A stretch of DNA of 20,497 nt from Echinococcus granulosus. Lineage: Eukaryota > Platyhelminthes > Cestoda > Cyclophyllidea > Taeniidae. Position 1 is the stretch's first letter. Each line of letters opens with the position of its first letter. The DNA is taken from NCBI RefSeq assembly GCF_000524195.1, contig NW_020170389.1, positions 1,302,059 to 1,322,555 of the forward strand, read 5' to 3'. The notes under the pieces are model-generated. The model ran no database searches. It was not told the DNA's origin and saw only the letters and a program-made list of their open reading frames with translations. Position numbers and translations under genes: made by a program. Positions 1 to 10,731 of this stretch are shown in pieces.

Positions 1-2349
1 TCTACAAAGACCCCATTGATAATCGCTTTTAAATTGAACTTTTGGTTTAGGGGATTTATTTGTAGTGGATCTAAATTTGAGACTTTTGTTTTATTTTCTG
101 GATAAATGTGTGGCTTTATAGTGATAGTAAACTTGGCTCCTGGTTAAGAGGTGATACTGCATTTGAGCAATTTTCTGATATCTCTGCCACTTTTTCCAGA
201 ATCTTACAGTAGCCCTATTTAAAGGAATTGACTTAAGTTGGAGTTCATTCACCCCACTCAGCTACTATATACTCGGTCCAAATAATACCTTCATGGGGAT
301 TTTGACACATCCTTCCACAATATTTCCTTATTCCTTCATATACAATATTCACTTCCACCAACATTTGTCATCGTTTTGAAACTTTTTTAGAACCTCTCTG
401 TTAATCATTATCTGCGCACTTGTTGCTACCGTCCGTTTTTAAAAAACTATGAACTTGGACCACCGTAGATGTGCTACGCATATGTGCATTCAATAACACT
501 TTTTTGTTTTCTACTATCATTATTTTGTTAAATTGGGTGGTTTGTACTAAGGTTATTTAAGTGATGAGGTTTAAAATTTGGATGTGGGATGAATATGTCT
601 GTTTGTCTTAACATTGTTGAATGCTCTGTCCTGGCTTTGAATCTGTTGTCGAGTTTCATGCAAGTCGGCACGCCCACTTTATTAGTGACATAGTAGGCAC
701 TGTTAACGAATGTTTTAAATAATTTTTTACATCTAAGTTATTGGCCCATAAATCAACGGGCATTTGAGTGCGGTTGCACCGGTTTTGTTATCAGAAATCG
801 GCATCAGGGTAATAAATCACAAGCGATGTTTGCATCTAGGTTTTTGTCCACTGTTGTACCTTAAAAACGGACAATTCTTTTTGAACTAGCGTTGGTTTGA
901 ATGAAAATATCTTTCAGCATGTTATTTCCTCATTCAGCCAAAAATGGTGTCCTTCTGGTCATGTAATCGGACTAATGTGAGCTATGGTCGAAATCAAACC
1001 CTAGTTCCATGTTGACTTATAGAAATGGGTACTCAGAAGGGGTCAGTCTATCCAGGCGTACTATTCCTCTAATTTTTGAAAGAAGCTAGCTAGTGGCGAT
1101 CTATGCCAAAGAGATATTAGTAGCAAGCGCATTAAGCGCTCTTTGGAGAAAACTATCTGCTCCAAAATTCAATGATGGAAGGAGGTAGTTAGTTGTGACA
1201 AGTGTGCTCTTTTTTAGTTCTTGATTTGTGAATGGAGTGAACAAAGCATGGGTTCATTTCAGTTGATCATCATCCAACAAAAACGTATCACTGAGATGTC
1301 TTTGAAGTGCTTTTTTAAATTTCAAACAATTGAATCTAACCTCTTTGTTCTCCTCCTAATTTTTACAACAGTACTATTCAGGTGCTCATTAATTACTAAT
1401 GAGTTCTGCCATAAATAAGACTTTACCATTGGCTTTCGAATTGCTCTACCATCGTTTCTTATCAACTTCACTTCCACATTCTGAATTCCGGTGCTGCAGA
1501 TTTTCTAGAATTCGCAATTTACCTTTAATTTCATTTTACGCTAAATAGAACTTCTACTGGATAGAGTTAATGGTAATGCTGCGAAGTCACCCAAATAGCA
1601 TCAAACTCCTTTTGATTTTAGGTATTTCCAAGTCAGCAATCTTCTCTGCTTATAAAACTCCAATTATTTCAGAGACTACTTAATAACATTGCTATTTACA
1701 CTACCTTTAGTTCTTCAGTGTAAGTGGGAGGGAAGCATCTGCATGCAACATTAAAAGTTTGGGCATCAAATGTGTACGCGAGCAAAAACAGTGGGCAGAA
1801 TGATTTATTTACTGAATAAGAGTGTTCAAATAATTCAACGCTTTTATATAAAGGTTTTTTGGTTAAGTAGTTGTAGAATAAACACCCTAAATTTCAAACG
1901 ATAACTGCTTGCCACAGTTAGTAAAATCCGTTCAACTTTTTATATGCACAGCCTTTTATCTAATTTCCAGTAAATTCTCCGTTTTACTAACGTTTGATAA
2001 AGTTTATTTTACATGGTGAGCAGGAATATGTGAAAGTAAATATTGCTAAAGGCTTAGTGAATAAATACTATCACTTCAGTGGTGAGACAATTAGACTTTT
2101 CCAAGCACACCTGTTAGCAAAAAGTAACACCTTATATTAAGTACTAGACTGGCTTGCTGTAACATCAAACCAAGTACATTAATGTGTACACGTATTTTTT
2201 CCTCTCTACTGCTCCACAAGGACTCATGTGCAGTTCATTTGCCTGACATAATGCCCACTGTTAGTGTTTAGTTCACCTCAACCACACCCATTCATGTCAA
2301 GAACCTTAATTCACGGGGTTCCCTTATTTAACTTCCTGTTGTGTTTCAG
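1..2349. other. Upstream non-coding region of the TPST gene
   Basis: No exon, RNA gene or mobile element could be supported on either strand. The longest ORF (65 codons at 1221-1418, plus) has no recognisable motif and looks like chance. A TATA-like string, TATATAAAG at 1845-1853, is the only promoter-like element seen. It lies about 500 bases before the first coding exon, and such strings are expected by chance in AT-rich DNA. A slightly more GC-rich stretch around 750-1160 has no coding or repeat structure that I can recognise. A 5' untranslated exon of TPST could be present but cannot be placed. Confidence 0.6.
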
Positions 2350-2361
2350 GAAGGAGCAAAG
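2335..2361 (+). promoter_or_regulatory. Putative splice or trans-splice acceptor before the TPST start codon
   Basis: A pyrimidine-rich run ends in TTTCAG at 2344-2349, only 12 bases before ATG 2362. The site looks as good as the internal acceptors of this gene. It may join an upstream 5' untranslated exon or, if the host is a flatworm, accept a spliced leader. The sequence does not decide between these. Confidence 0.5.
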
Positions 2362-2551
2362 ATGCCTCTCATATGCTTATCTCGCAACCGGTTGCAGTGC
2401 ATCCTCGTCATTCTCTTATGCTCTTGTGGTCTCCTTCTTTATATGAACGCTGTTCCCTGCATAATTCCAACTTGCAATGATCCATCAAACACCGATACTG
2501 CATCACTAAGTAATGAGCCCCTAATTTTCATTGGTGGGTACCCTAGAAGTG
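2362..2551 (+). CDS. TPST: TPST coding exon 1: start, membrane anchor, PAPS loop
   Basis: Encodes residues 1-63 and the first base of Gly64. ATG at 2362 opens a short basic N-terminus (SRNR), then a hydrophobic segment, a short stem and the phosphosulfate loop GGYPRSG. The exon ends in phase 1 at the donor AGTG|GTAAGT. A GTG at 2341 is in the same frame but lies across the putative splice acceptor, so ATG 2362 is preferred. Confidence 0.93.
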
Positions 2552-5500
2552 GTAAGTTTACTTGTCTTTTAGTTTACGTACTTTGTTTTAAGGTAAATTC
2601 TTGTTTGTATGTAACTGCTATTTCCTAAGGACTCTGAGCATATGCATTTTTTCATTTTCCACAACCTACAAACAAGTATTGTAGACTTGAAGGCGTAAAC
2701 AAAACGCGACTATTTTTCGTTATTCGCTCCCTTATTTAAGTGATGTATTTCTTATGCTTGCTAATTATTTCCAATAACTGATAGTTGTTATTCCCAAAAA
2801 TACTACGAGCATACGATTTTTACCCTCTTTCGTCATTCAAGTTCAAACTGTTCCGTAAGTCCTCTGCAATAGCTGCAATCGAGATGGTCAGATACGACAA
2901 AGATAAGGTGGCGAAGTGATTGCCTGAAGGTCTTGCTCACTACACATTGCGAGACGTTGCACTCTGTTCTAATTGTTCACTTAAGTGGAGCCTTGCTGTA
3001 GCTATTGCAACACCTCGTAACTTGGAGGTCATCGTGGCGGCTCTGTCTTCACGATAGTTGCTTCATCTAACGATTGGATGAACTAAGCCATATCAGAAAA
3101 TTTACACGAAAGTACATTAGCCGATGAACAAAAAGATGAATATGCACTTTTGACGTTAGAACTACGTTTGTGAACTCCTATTATGAAAAGTCGCAGCAAA
3201 TGGTTAATAAATCCAAAACCTAAGTAGTTGGTAGTTATCGTAGTGGGTAATGATTATCAAGAAGTAAAACATGCAACGGTTATTTTATACAAATTAAGTC
3301 AAATCCCCGCTTAAGGGATTCACATTAACTGCGGATTACGTACATGCTTTATGTTGTGAAAAATGCTGAAATGTTTCCGTGCAGGAGATTGAGTTAAACA
3401 ATAATAGTTAGTCCTATCTTGAAAAGATCTTTGAATTCTGCTCCTTTAGGAACAACACTGATGCGCGTACTATTGGATGTGCATCCAAGTGTGCGATGTG
3501 GTCCAGAAACCCACATCCTCCCGCACATACTCTATCTTTACTCTTTTAAAATTGACCATATATTCGGACAACTGCACGGCGCCAATATTACGCATGAACT
3601 GGTCGACTCAATTTTTGTGCATGCTATCAGCACGTTGATTCACAAGACTGGTCCTAATGCTGAACGACTGTGTGCCAAGGACCCCTTTATAGATCTCTGC
3701 CTCAAGCAACTTCTCCATCTCTTCCCTAAATCCCTATTCATTCTCATGGTGCGAGATGGACGAGCCGTTACCAACTCCGTTCTGAGGTGAGCGTCCTGCC
3801 TCTTTAAAGGCTTCTTCAGTGCCGTAAATTTCAAAAAAACCGCCCAACTCTAGCGAGTATTTTCGGGAGAGCGCTCTTTTGCATTTTTATGCATGAAACA
3901 CCTTTAAAACGGCGGCAATTTTCTGCTTCATTGACTGTGGACTGGTTACTTAAAAAGTGGAAATTTTGCATTTCCTTTGTTTCCATCCCATAAGTGCAGT
4001 AGGGAATCTCATTAAGAATGTTCCGTTTATGTTCCTCTTATTTGAGAGTTTGCCATAGTTACTATTACTGGGCTGAAGATGTTCTCTGATGCTGTATTGC
4101 ATCAAAGCAGTTCAACGGTTGTCTTTTATTTAAAAATACGAAATAGGTGTAGGTTAAGACCCTTTCGGGCTTGCATGTTTTCCTGAACTCCTGAATAAGG
4201 TATGAAAGATGGGTGTCGAATAAATAATGAGCACTCCATTTATCCAAATAGTCCTGAGGTTCTTCCGATTTTTAAAGATACAGTTGCATACCTTTACTAA
4301 GGATTGAGTTGGATGGCACTTTACACGAAACATGTCTGCATCATTCATCTCCTCGTTGCGTAATCAAACACACCACACCATCTTTCCGAATTTCTGAATA
4401 GCCCATAGCTCGTTCAATGGACTTTGATTTAGTTATAACTGTCTTACTTATGAGGTTCAAAATAACTAGCCTAAATCGCAAAATTAAGTTTAATGGACAA
4501 AGAAAAATCAAATAAAAACCAGTAATTCTGCAACATCTTGGTGATTTTCTTTTTAGTCAGTAACACGCTAGACAGCGAGAGCATGGTAGCATCAGGCTGG
4601 GATGATTCTTGCCACCTTTGATCGTACTCAGTCAGACAACAATGCACAGGAAGATTTATTTTATAATTAATGGCAGTCATTGCCTTCATATGAGTATTTG
4701 ATGAGTAAAAGTTGCCTTTCGCCTTGCATTTTCACAAAAATAGATATTCTTCCGACCCTCTTTTGTACATGGACTTCTGATATCCTCCACATTAGCTACT
4801 AGTAATCTTGAGGAAAATATCAGTGTGCCAACACGTCTTGCCTAAACACGAACTCTATTTTTTTCTCGTAGACACAAAGCACTTTCGTGAACTTTTTAAC
4901 TCCGCTCATGAATCAGATAAACATTACAAAAGGTAAATTTTTGTTAGTCCTCCCTATATTGCAATCATTTTAGGTGAATCTATTTGCGTGATCTTGTTGG
5001 ATATTTCTCCTGCGTGGATGTTTATCAATAGCTTTGTTACACTCAATTTCATGTATTTCCCTACACAAGTACAAACAGGAAATTTTCTGGTTTAAGTTCT
5101 AGCCAGCTGTCAAAAAGTATTTTATTTTGTTTGTTATCATCGCAAAATACTTATATAACATCTTTGTCTATTTGCAAAACAAATTTTAGGCAAACATTCT
5201 TGATATGGTGCTAATTTCCTTCACGGTCAACTATCCTATCAAGAAATAGTCGGATATATGCAATGTATTAATCAAGATAGCTCGAGTTTTAAACAGAACT
5301 GAGTGCAGTTTTGAGGCTGGCTTTTTAAAAGGTACCACTATACCCATGTCTTGTGTTTGCAAAGAGAGGTGTGACAACTTTTCTTAAAAAATTATTCACG
5401 AATAAAAGCAATTAGACAGGTAATTAATCTAGTTGCACCGAAAGAAATTCCACTATTGGTGTATTTTAGGGCTATTAAGCACACAATACAATCCTTAATT

Positions 5501-8500
5501 TGGAACTGTTTTGCGATTAACGAGCTATCACAGAGTGTTGACGTTTGTTAAAAGTAGAGCTGATTTGAAACAAAAGTTTCCAATGGCAGCCTGAACTACG
5601 ATAAAGTGAATATTTAGTGTATTGTGGGTGGTATTACTTGTGCCTTACTAGTGCCTTTATTCTGCAACGCAGATTGGTCGTATCAAAACGTGTCATTTAA
5701 AGCCACGTAACTTCTTATAATCGGAATAATATAAGATTTCCTTGGCCAGTAATTTTTTCTGATGCTGCCACAATGCCCAAGAACAGTTAAAAAGGAATCT
5801 CTTTCTACTGCACTCCGTTTCTTCTTAAACATACAGTTATTTTGCGTTTTAAATTATGTGGACCATCCGTCTGGAAGAATTGGTCAACAACCAGCCAAAT
5901 CAGCGTTAAAACTATAAAGGGGTGCATCACCAACATCTCGCACTTTTGTCGAAATTTTTTTGATTTTTCGCAACCCGGCTTGTGGCTATTTTTCCTCTAG
6001 GGCAAAAGTGAGGAAAAAACGGGTAAATAGATGGGATGAAGGGGCTCACTTTAGCAATTATCCACTCAACAGTTACATGCTCTCCTTGTTTGGATAGTGT
6101 TTCGTTGTCACGCTATTGCTAAGAGAAGAGTGGGCAGAGTCTCTATCAAGTTACAAAGCCAAAACAACCTAAATGTTCTTGTTTTCGGTGCCCCGGAATG
6201 AAGAAAATATAAGTTAAAAGGGTCTTCGTAAGATAAAATTACATGAAAAAGATTAATTATGTCTTTGGAGGAATTTGTTTGCGTATATTTTAATGCATCT
6301 TTTACACTCCACCGCATTATGGATATGGTTTGACATATATCTCTAACTTGATTCTGGTTAACATTTTTATTTTTGTGTGCTTTAATCTAAGCTCCAAAGC
6401 TAATGTGAAAGCTGTCTATGGATAAGAATATTCATGCAATTATTCAAAGGTTTCCCATAAACTTAGCTGAATATAGTATTGCTAATTGTTCACTCGGTTT
6501 TTTCACAAATTTTAAAAGTGAAATCTTGAAATAAACGACGACAGTGAGGTAGTTCATGAGGTAATTTTGTTTACCGAATGTAATATTTGTGAACAATTGT
6601 ACTAACAACGTAGTTCTTTTGTAATAATTTAAATTTTTCGTAAAACCAATTTCTAAAAATGAAAATATCAAACAGAATTTAAGCAGCTCAGGTGTATTTT
6701 CTATTCTGACGTGGTGATGCATTTCTGTACTCTTCGTATTTCTAGCCCATTGTTTTTTTCTTAGACGACACATAGGCATAAAATACTTGAATCGCTCAAA
6801 ACCCGAGAATGTGTTACAAGCGTGGGACGATCACTACAAGCAGGTGCTACCAGCCTGCCAAAATTCATCAAGATGCAGGGTCGTTCGCTATGAAGACCTC
6901 GTTCTACGACCAAGAGAACAGATGAAGGGCATTCTTGGTGGGTTCCTTTAAGTCGTGTATTCTATGTTTGTGGTGATAATATAAGAAATTACTAGCCCTC
7001 CCTAATTTCCCAGGTACTTTTTAGATATTGGACATTTTTCTTAACCTGTAATGAACTCGGATTTGACATCAACTTCTTTAATTCCAGCTTCAATAGGCGC
7101 TAAGTCAATTACCTGGGCCCGATGAACAAATTCTAATAAATTGAGTGACACATTAAAAATAACAGACAGCACAGACCCAACCAAATTAACTCATTGAGTT
7201 CTGGTAGCGAATAACAATTCTAACAGCGTTGTTTAATCTCCACAATTTACGGCGAATGTGTGGAGCAATTAATGTTCTCCAAATATTCTGGCAGATGATG
7301 ATACTCTCCTGTTTATTATCCAGTAAATGATTAACATAACCATTTCTCTAATCTCAATCCATATGCGATCTGCGCATTCACTGAGTTGCTTAAGATGGCC
7401 AAGAGATGTGTTGAAAATTAATTAGAGATGAAACAGAACGAATGGCAAGCTGTAAAAAAGGCTGGAAAATTTTTGACGGCTGAATTTACCCTCAAATGTT
7501 AGCATTGGCAAGAGTCATACTTTTAATTTGAAAAGGGAATTTTTGGAAGATATTCTATGCTGAATTCTTTGTTCAACCCCACCTGAAAAGTGAATTTGCC
7601 AAATAATGAATTATTTGTAGCTCTTGTACACAAACGCATTCAAAACATAAAGTAAAGTCCTAATAATTTTTGGCAGTCATCCCCACTTCTTACTTCTTGA
7701 CTTATTTAAAATAAAATTGAGCTACGTAAACAAATATTTGATTTCAGAATGGCTGGGCGTCCCATGGGATGAAGTTGTTCTGCAGCATGATCAAAATATG
7801 CAAGAAGTGAAGCTTCCACGGTATGTCTGTTTATTTGCCTCTATTTTTTAGCTGCTGGTTCGAACCTATGGTATTCATTGTAAGATATGTATTATGCACA
7901 GAATGGTCAACCTACAATACACTTCCAATAGCTCTGAAATTTCACTTGAGCACCTATAGGCAGTAGTCCACTAGTGATATCAAATATTCCTCTGTCATTT
8001 GTCCATGGGTAATGTCTCGGTAAACCATATAAGTAATTTTAGTTATAATAAGGAAACAAATAAACATTTAAAAGTAAGCACTATCATTTTCTGTTTCGTG
8101 TACTTGTGCATTTACCTTTGTAAGTTCTCTACTTTTATTCAGCCCCCGCATAGAACCTCCAATTGGTTTTCTGAGCACTTGATCTCTCATCTCTGACCAC
8201 TTTTGAAATCACTTAAAGATGCCATTTGCAAGTTTTAAGCATTAGTTAAAGGTACATGTCCTTCACCTGTCTAAAAAGCCAAATCTTCCTAGCCTAAAAT
8301 TCTTCTAAAGTCTTAAATTTTCTATTCATACGTTAGCTTCGGTAATGTTTCCTGATATTAGTCTTATTCGAATAAAATAGTCTCCCTTCGGGGCTTTTGC
8401 TTTTTGCTGCATTAGTTTAGGAACAAGAGCTGAACCAAGCGTTCTCTAATGCAAACTTCACCAGAATAAAAAAACAGAATCGCGCAAATTCACCTTTTTA

Positions 8501-10519
8501 CTTATATGTATTATTTTATGCTGTAGCACATCATTGCTAAAAGACATAGTCAGTAGGCGCCAAATGTCACAAAAACGCAGCGGTAAAATTTTCACCATCT
8601 GTATGGTGCTAAATTTACTTCAATATTCTTAGCGCTCTTTTATTTGATGTCGTTTACCATTCAAGAGCTATAATCACCAGAAAAATCTTCAAATTTGGTA
8701 TTAAATAACAGCTATGATATTAATAATTGTCATAAGTTTTGCTACCTGATCTGGAAATTTTAAGTGAAAGATATTTTTCAACAATTTTGGGATTATTTTT
8801 AACCTTACCTTCAAAATAACATTCCATGAATAATTTTGGCAGTTGAGGCGTTAATTCGTTTAAAAAAGAAGCTAAGGGAAAGTATGGGTAAGAAGTTTCG
8901 CAATCGAGGGCAATACTTTATTCATACTTTGGGAAGGATTTACCTCTGGAATTTCTGCGCTGACTTGGCTTCCTGATCTAGTATTATCCTAATACCTGGT
9001 TTAGTACCTTGGTGAATATTTACTTCATAGCATAGCTAATCTTGAAAGAATCCATCACATTCCGCAGATACTTTTCCTTTGAACTATCTGCATTGAATTA
9101 CGGCCATTAAAATTAGAGTTTGGGGTAGCTCAAAAATGCACTGTTACTAAAAAATTTTCCAGCATTTAGGACCGATAACTAGTTCTCAAACAGGTAAGAA
9201 GTACCAAAGAGTAAAGAGTACTAAAAAGGATCACATTAATTCCCTATTTTATAAAAATCACAAAAATTCTTCATGTTTAATGTCACATACCTAAACCCAT
9301 TTTGTGCAGCTTTGCCGTTCTATATATTCAAGAATTTTTGTATTACAGTTTCATTCCCATAGTGCTATTAACTAAATACCATTGCCATTACAGTTAAAGT
9401 AGTGAACTCAATCGTTGCGCACTATTTCACCATCCCAGAGTTGTTGTGTGTTTCTCGTCGTCCCCGTATCTGAAAATTGTTTAGCATTAGTTGAGAAAAA
9501 TTAGTTTAGGTTATTTTAACAGCATCGGATTCACCAGATGACTTAATAATAAACCATTATATCATCTATATTAGTTTTCAAACGACGGATTCCGAAATCC
9601 CTCTGAAAAAATAGTTTAGCCTGTAAAAAACGCACAAATTATGCTAAAACACCTTTTTAGAATCCAGTCCATGTAATGCATCGTCCCAACTCATTTTACT
9701 GTTCCGGCGTCAGACGCACCCATAAATTTAGTTGCGCGTTTTACTTATGTTTAGAAATGGCTCATGTGGAGGTCGTTTTATCGCTCATGCAGCTCCTATT
9801 TTAAATGAAATTTCCCAGTATTACTTTGAAGCTGTGTAATTTGATTTTTTTCATTTAAATTTGTGTAAATATATTCAAACCACTCGTAGTACTTTAAACA
9901 AATAAGCTATTTACTTTAAAACAAATCATTCATTTGAGACTACGGATTTTCCCTTTACATGTGCGGATTTTGTCCTATTTTCCAATCGTGTCATCTGCGT
10001 GTAACATTCTATACAATTTTTTCATGAATAATAGGCATTGACGTTATCGCGGCAATACAAAGCAACTGATACCTTTGATTGATTCCCATTGCTTTCCAAT
10101 ATTCATGAATTTTTAGGAGATACACTAAATAAAACTCCTCAATGTTGACCTTTTTACCTTGACGCAACGCGAATAAACCACGTAACTATTACACTATTAT
10201 AACGCAACATTTGCACCTTAATTGATTCACTAAAACCCAAAACCGAGTCTAAAAGTCATCGTATTTTTATAGAAAAGAACGAAGTACCTCGCAGGTGGTC
10301 TTTCCGATATACACAGAGGCGCTGACTCAGTGGTCTCTACCAGGCTCTGCAGTTCCCCCGAGCCTAATTCAAAAGTCCCGATCCTACGAGATGTTGCGCT
10401 ACTTTGGTTATGCCAGTCTCACGATTCCACCAGTCTATGGTATCCCTGAACTCGAAGTCCAAAAACGTGCTCAAATGCTGGAAAAAAATGAGGAGTTTAG
10501 GAAACTTTTCAAACTTTAG
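2362..10519 (+). CDS. TPST: Tyrosylprotein sulfotransferase, complete, five exons
   Basis: Transfers sulfate from PAPS to tyrosines of secreted and membrane proteins in the trans-Golgi lumen. Coding exons are 2362-2551, 3450-3786, 6765-6937, 7748-7820 and 10273-10519. All joins keep frame and give 339 residues (1020 nt with stop). Seen in the protein: a short cytosolic N-terminus and membrane anchor (about residues 13-35, CILVILLCSCGLLLY); the 5'-phosphosulfate loop PLIFIGGYPRSGTTLMR (53-69); RCGPET (79-84) with the likely catalytic Glu83; LCAKDPF (137-143) with Lys140; the 3'-phosphate motif around LFILMVRDGRA (159-169); and KERSTSQVV (259-267) with the conserved Ser262. Cysteines 80/138 and 207/213 match the two family disulfides. 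Possible N-glycosylation sites are N109 and N209. It is about 30 residues shorter than the human enzymes (370 for TPST1), mostly in the stem and C-terminus. The start is the first ATG before the membrane anchor. Odd: His85 and His89 replace two family arginines. Confidence 0.95.
2552..3449 (+). other. TPST intron 1 (898 nt)
   Basis: GTAAGT donor at 2552 and CTCCTTTAG acceptor ending at 3449. Phase 1. A more GC-rich, CG-containing patch at about 2830-3080 differs from the surrounding AT-rich intron and may be an old insertion, but no ORF, terminal repeats or RNA signature was recognised in it. Confidence 0.9.
3450..3786 (+). CDS. TPST: TPST coding exon 2: catalytic core
   Basis: Encodes residues 64-176 (both ends split). 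It carries TTLMRVLLDVHP, RCGPETHILPHIL, the LCAKDPF block with the conserved lysine, and the 3'-phosphate-binding segment around LFILMVRDGRA. Entry is in phase 1 and exit in phase 2 at CTGAG|GTGAGC. Family arginines just after the ET of RCGEET and four residues on are both histidine here. Confidence 0.96.
3787..6764 (+). other. TPST intron 2 (2978 nt)
   Basis: GTGAGC donor at 3787; the acceptor is a strong T-rich tract ending TTCTTAG at 6764. Phase 2. ORFs inside it (for example 4471-4689, 6108-6317 and 6444-6779 on the minus strand) have no recognisable motifs and are taken as chance. A hairpin-forming inverted repeat lies near 5989-6018. No repeat family was recognised. Confidence 0.9.
5973..6023. 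repeat. Inverted repeat (hairpin) in TPST intron 2
   Basis: TTTTTCCTC at 5989-5997 pairs with GAGGAAAAA at 6010-6018, a 9-bp stem with a 12-nt loop. Outside it, ACCCG near 5973-5977 can pair with CGGGT at 6020-6024 across an asymmetric bulge. No gene or transposon end is associated. Function unknown; it may be chance. Confidence 0.4.
6765..6937 (+). CDS. TPST: TPST coding exon 3: second disulfide, YEDLV segment
   Basis: Encodes residues 176-234 (both ends split). It contains AWDDHYKQVLPAC, matching the family's W-centred helix. Cys207 and Cys213 correspond to the family disulfide, and RYEDLVLRP matches YEQLVLHP of vertebrate TPSTs. Exit is in phase 1 at ATTCTTG|GTGGGT. Confidence 0.94.
6938..7747 (+). 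other. TPST intron 3 (810 nt)
   Basis: GTGGGT donor at 6938 and TTGATTTCAG acceptor ending at 7747. Phase 1. Nothing else recognised inside it. Confidence 0.9.
7748..7820 (+). CDS. TPST: TPST coding exon 4 (73 nt)
   Basis: Encodes residues 234-258 (both ends split). WLGVPWDEVVLQHD aligns with the FLGIAWSDAVLHHE segment of vertebrate TPSTs. The loop that follows (NMQEVKLPR) is about three residues shorter than in the human enzymes. Exit is in phase 2 at CCACG|GTATGT. Confidence 0.92.
7821..10272 (+). other. TPST intron 4 (2452 nt)
   Basis: GTATGT donor at 7821 and TATTTTTATAG acceptor ending at 10272. Phase 2. The protein alignment runs on across the junction without a gap, so no further exon is needed inside. 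No RNA gene or mobile element recognised; the 65-codon ORF at 7999-8196 is taken as chance. Confidence 0.85.
10273..10519 (+). CDS. TPST: TPST coding exon 5: conserved Ser, C-terminus and stop
   Basis: Encodes residues 258-339 and TAG at 10517-10519. KERSTSQVV matches KIERSTDQVI of vertebrate TPSTs, including the serine of the active site. ALTQW, LRYFGYAS and IPPVYGIPE correspond to ALSKW, LAKLGYDP and NPPNYGNPD. The tail ends shortly after (EEFRKLFKL), shorter than in vertebrates. Confidence 0.95.
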
Positions 10520-10725
10520 TCCACACAATCCACTGCCTTGTGATTTTATAAACATGGTGTTTTTTTTCATGATTTGGTTTTTTATAAAGCTTTGTTCCAA
10601 AATGGGAATATATTTGATTACTTTTCCACAGGAGGCTATGTAGTGGTTTGACATTTTTCCGCCTGTTGACCGCATCTTTTACCTTTTTAAATGAGGTTTA
10701 GTTTGAGGTGAATTCCCTCTGGGTA

Positions 10726-10731
10726 AATAAA
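10726..10731 (+). terminator. Candidate TPST polyadenylation signal AATAAA
   Basis: First canonical AATAAA after the TPST stop codon, 207 bases downstream on the coding strand. This would give a 3' UTR of about 230 bases. Canonical hexamers also occur by chance in AT-rich DNA. Confidence 0.5.

Noticed and set aside
1845..1853. TATA-box-like TATATAAAG upstream of TPST
   Set aside because: Such strings are frequent by chance in this AT-rich sequence, and no transcription start can be tied to it.
6444..6779. 111-codon minus-strand ORF in TPST intron 2
   Set aside because: Low-complexity AT-driven composition with no motif; it overlaps the acceptor and start of TPST exon 3 on the opposite strand.
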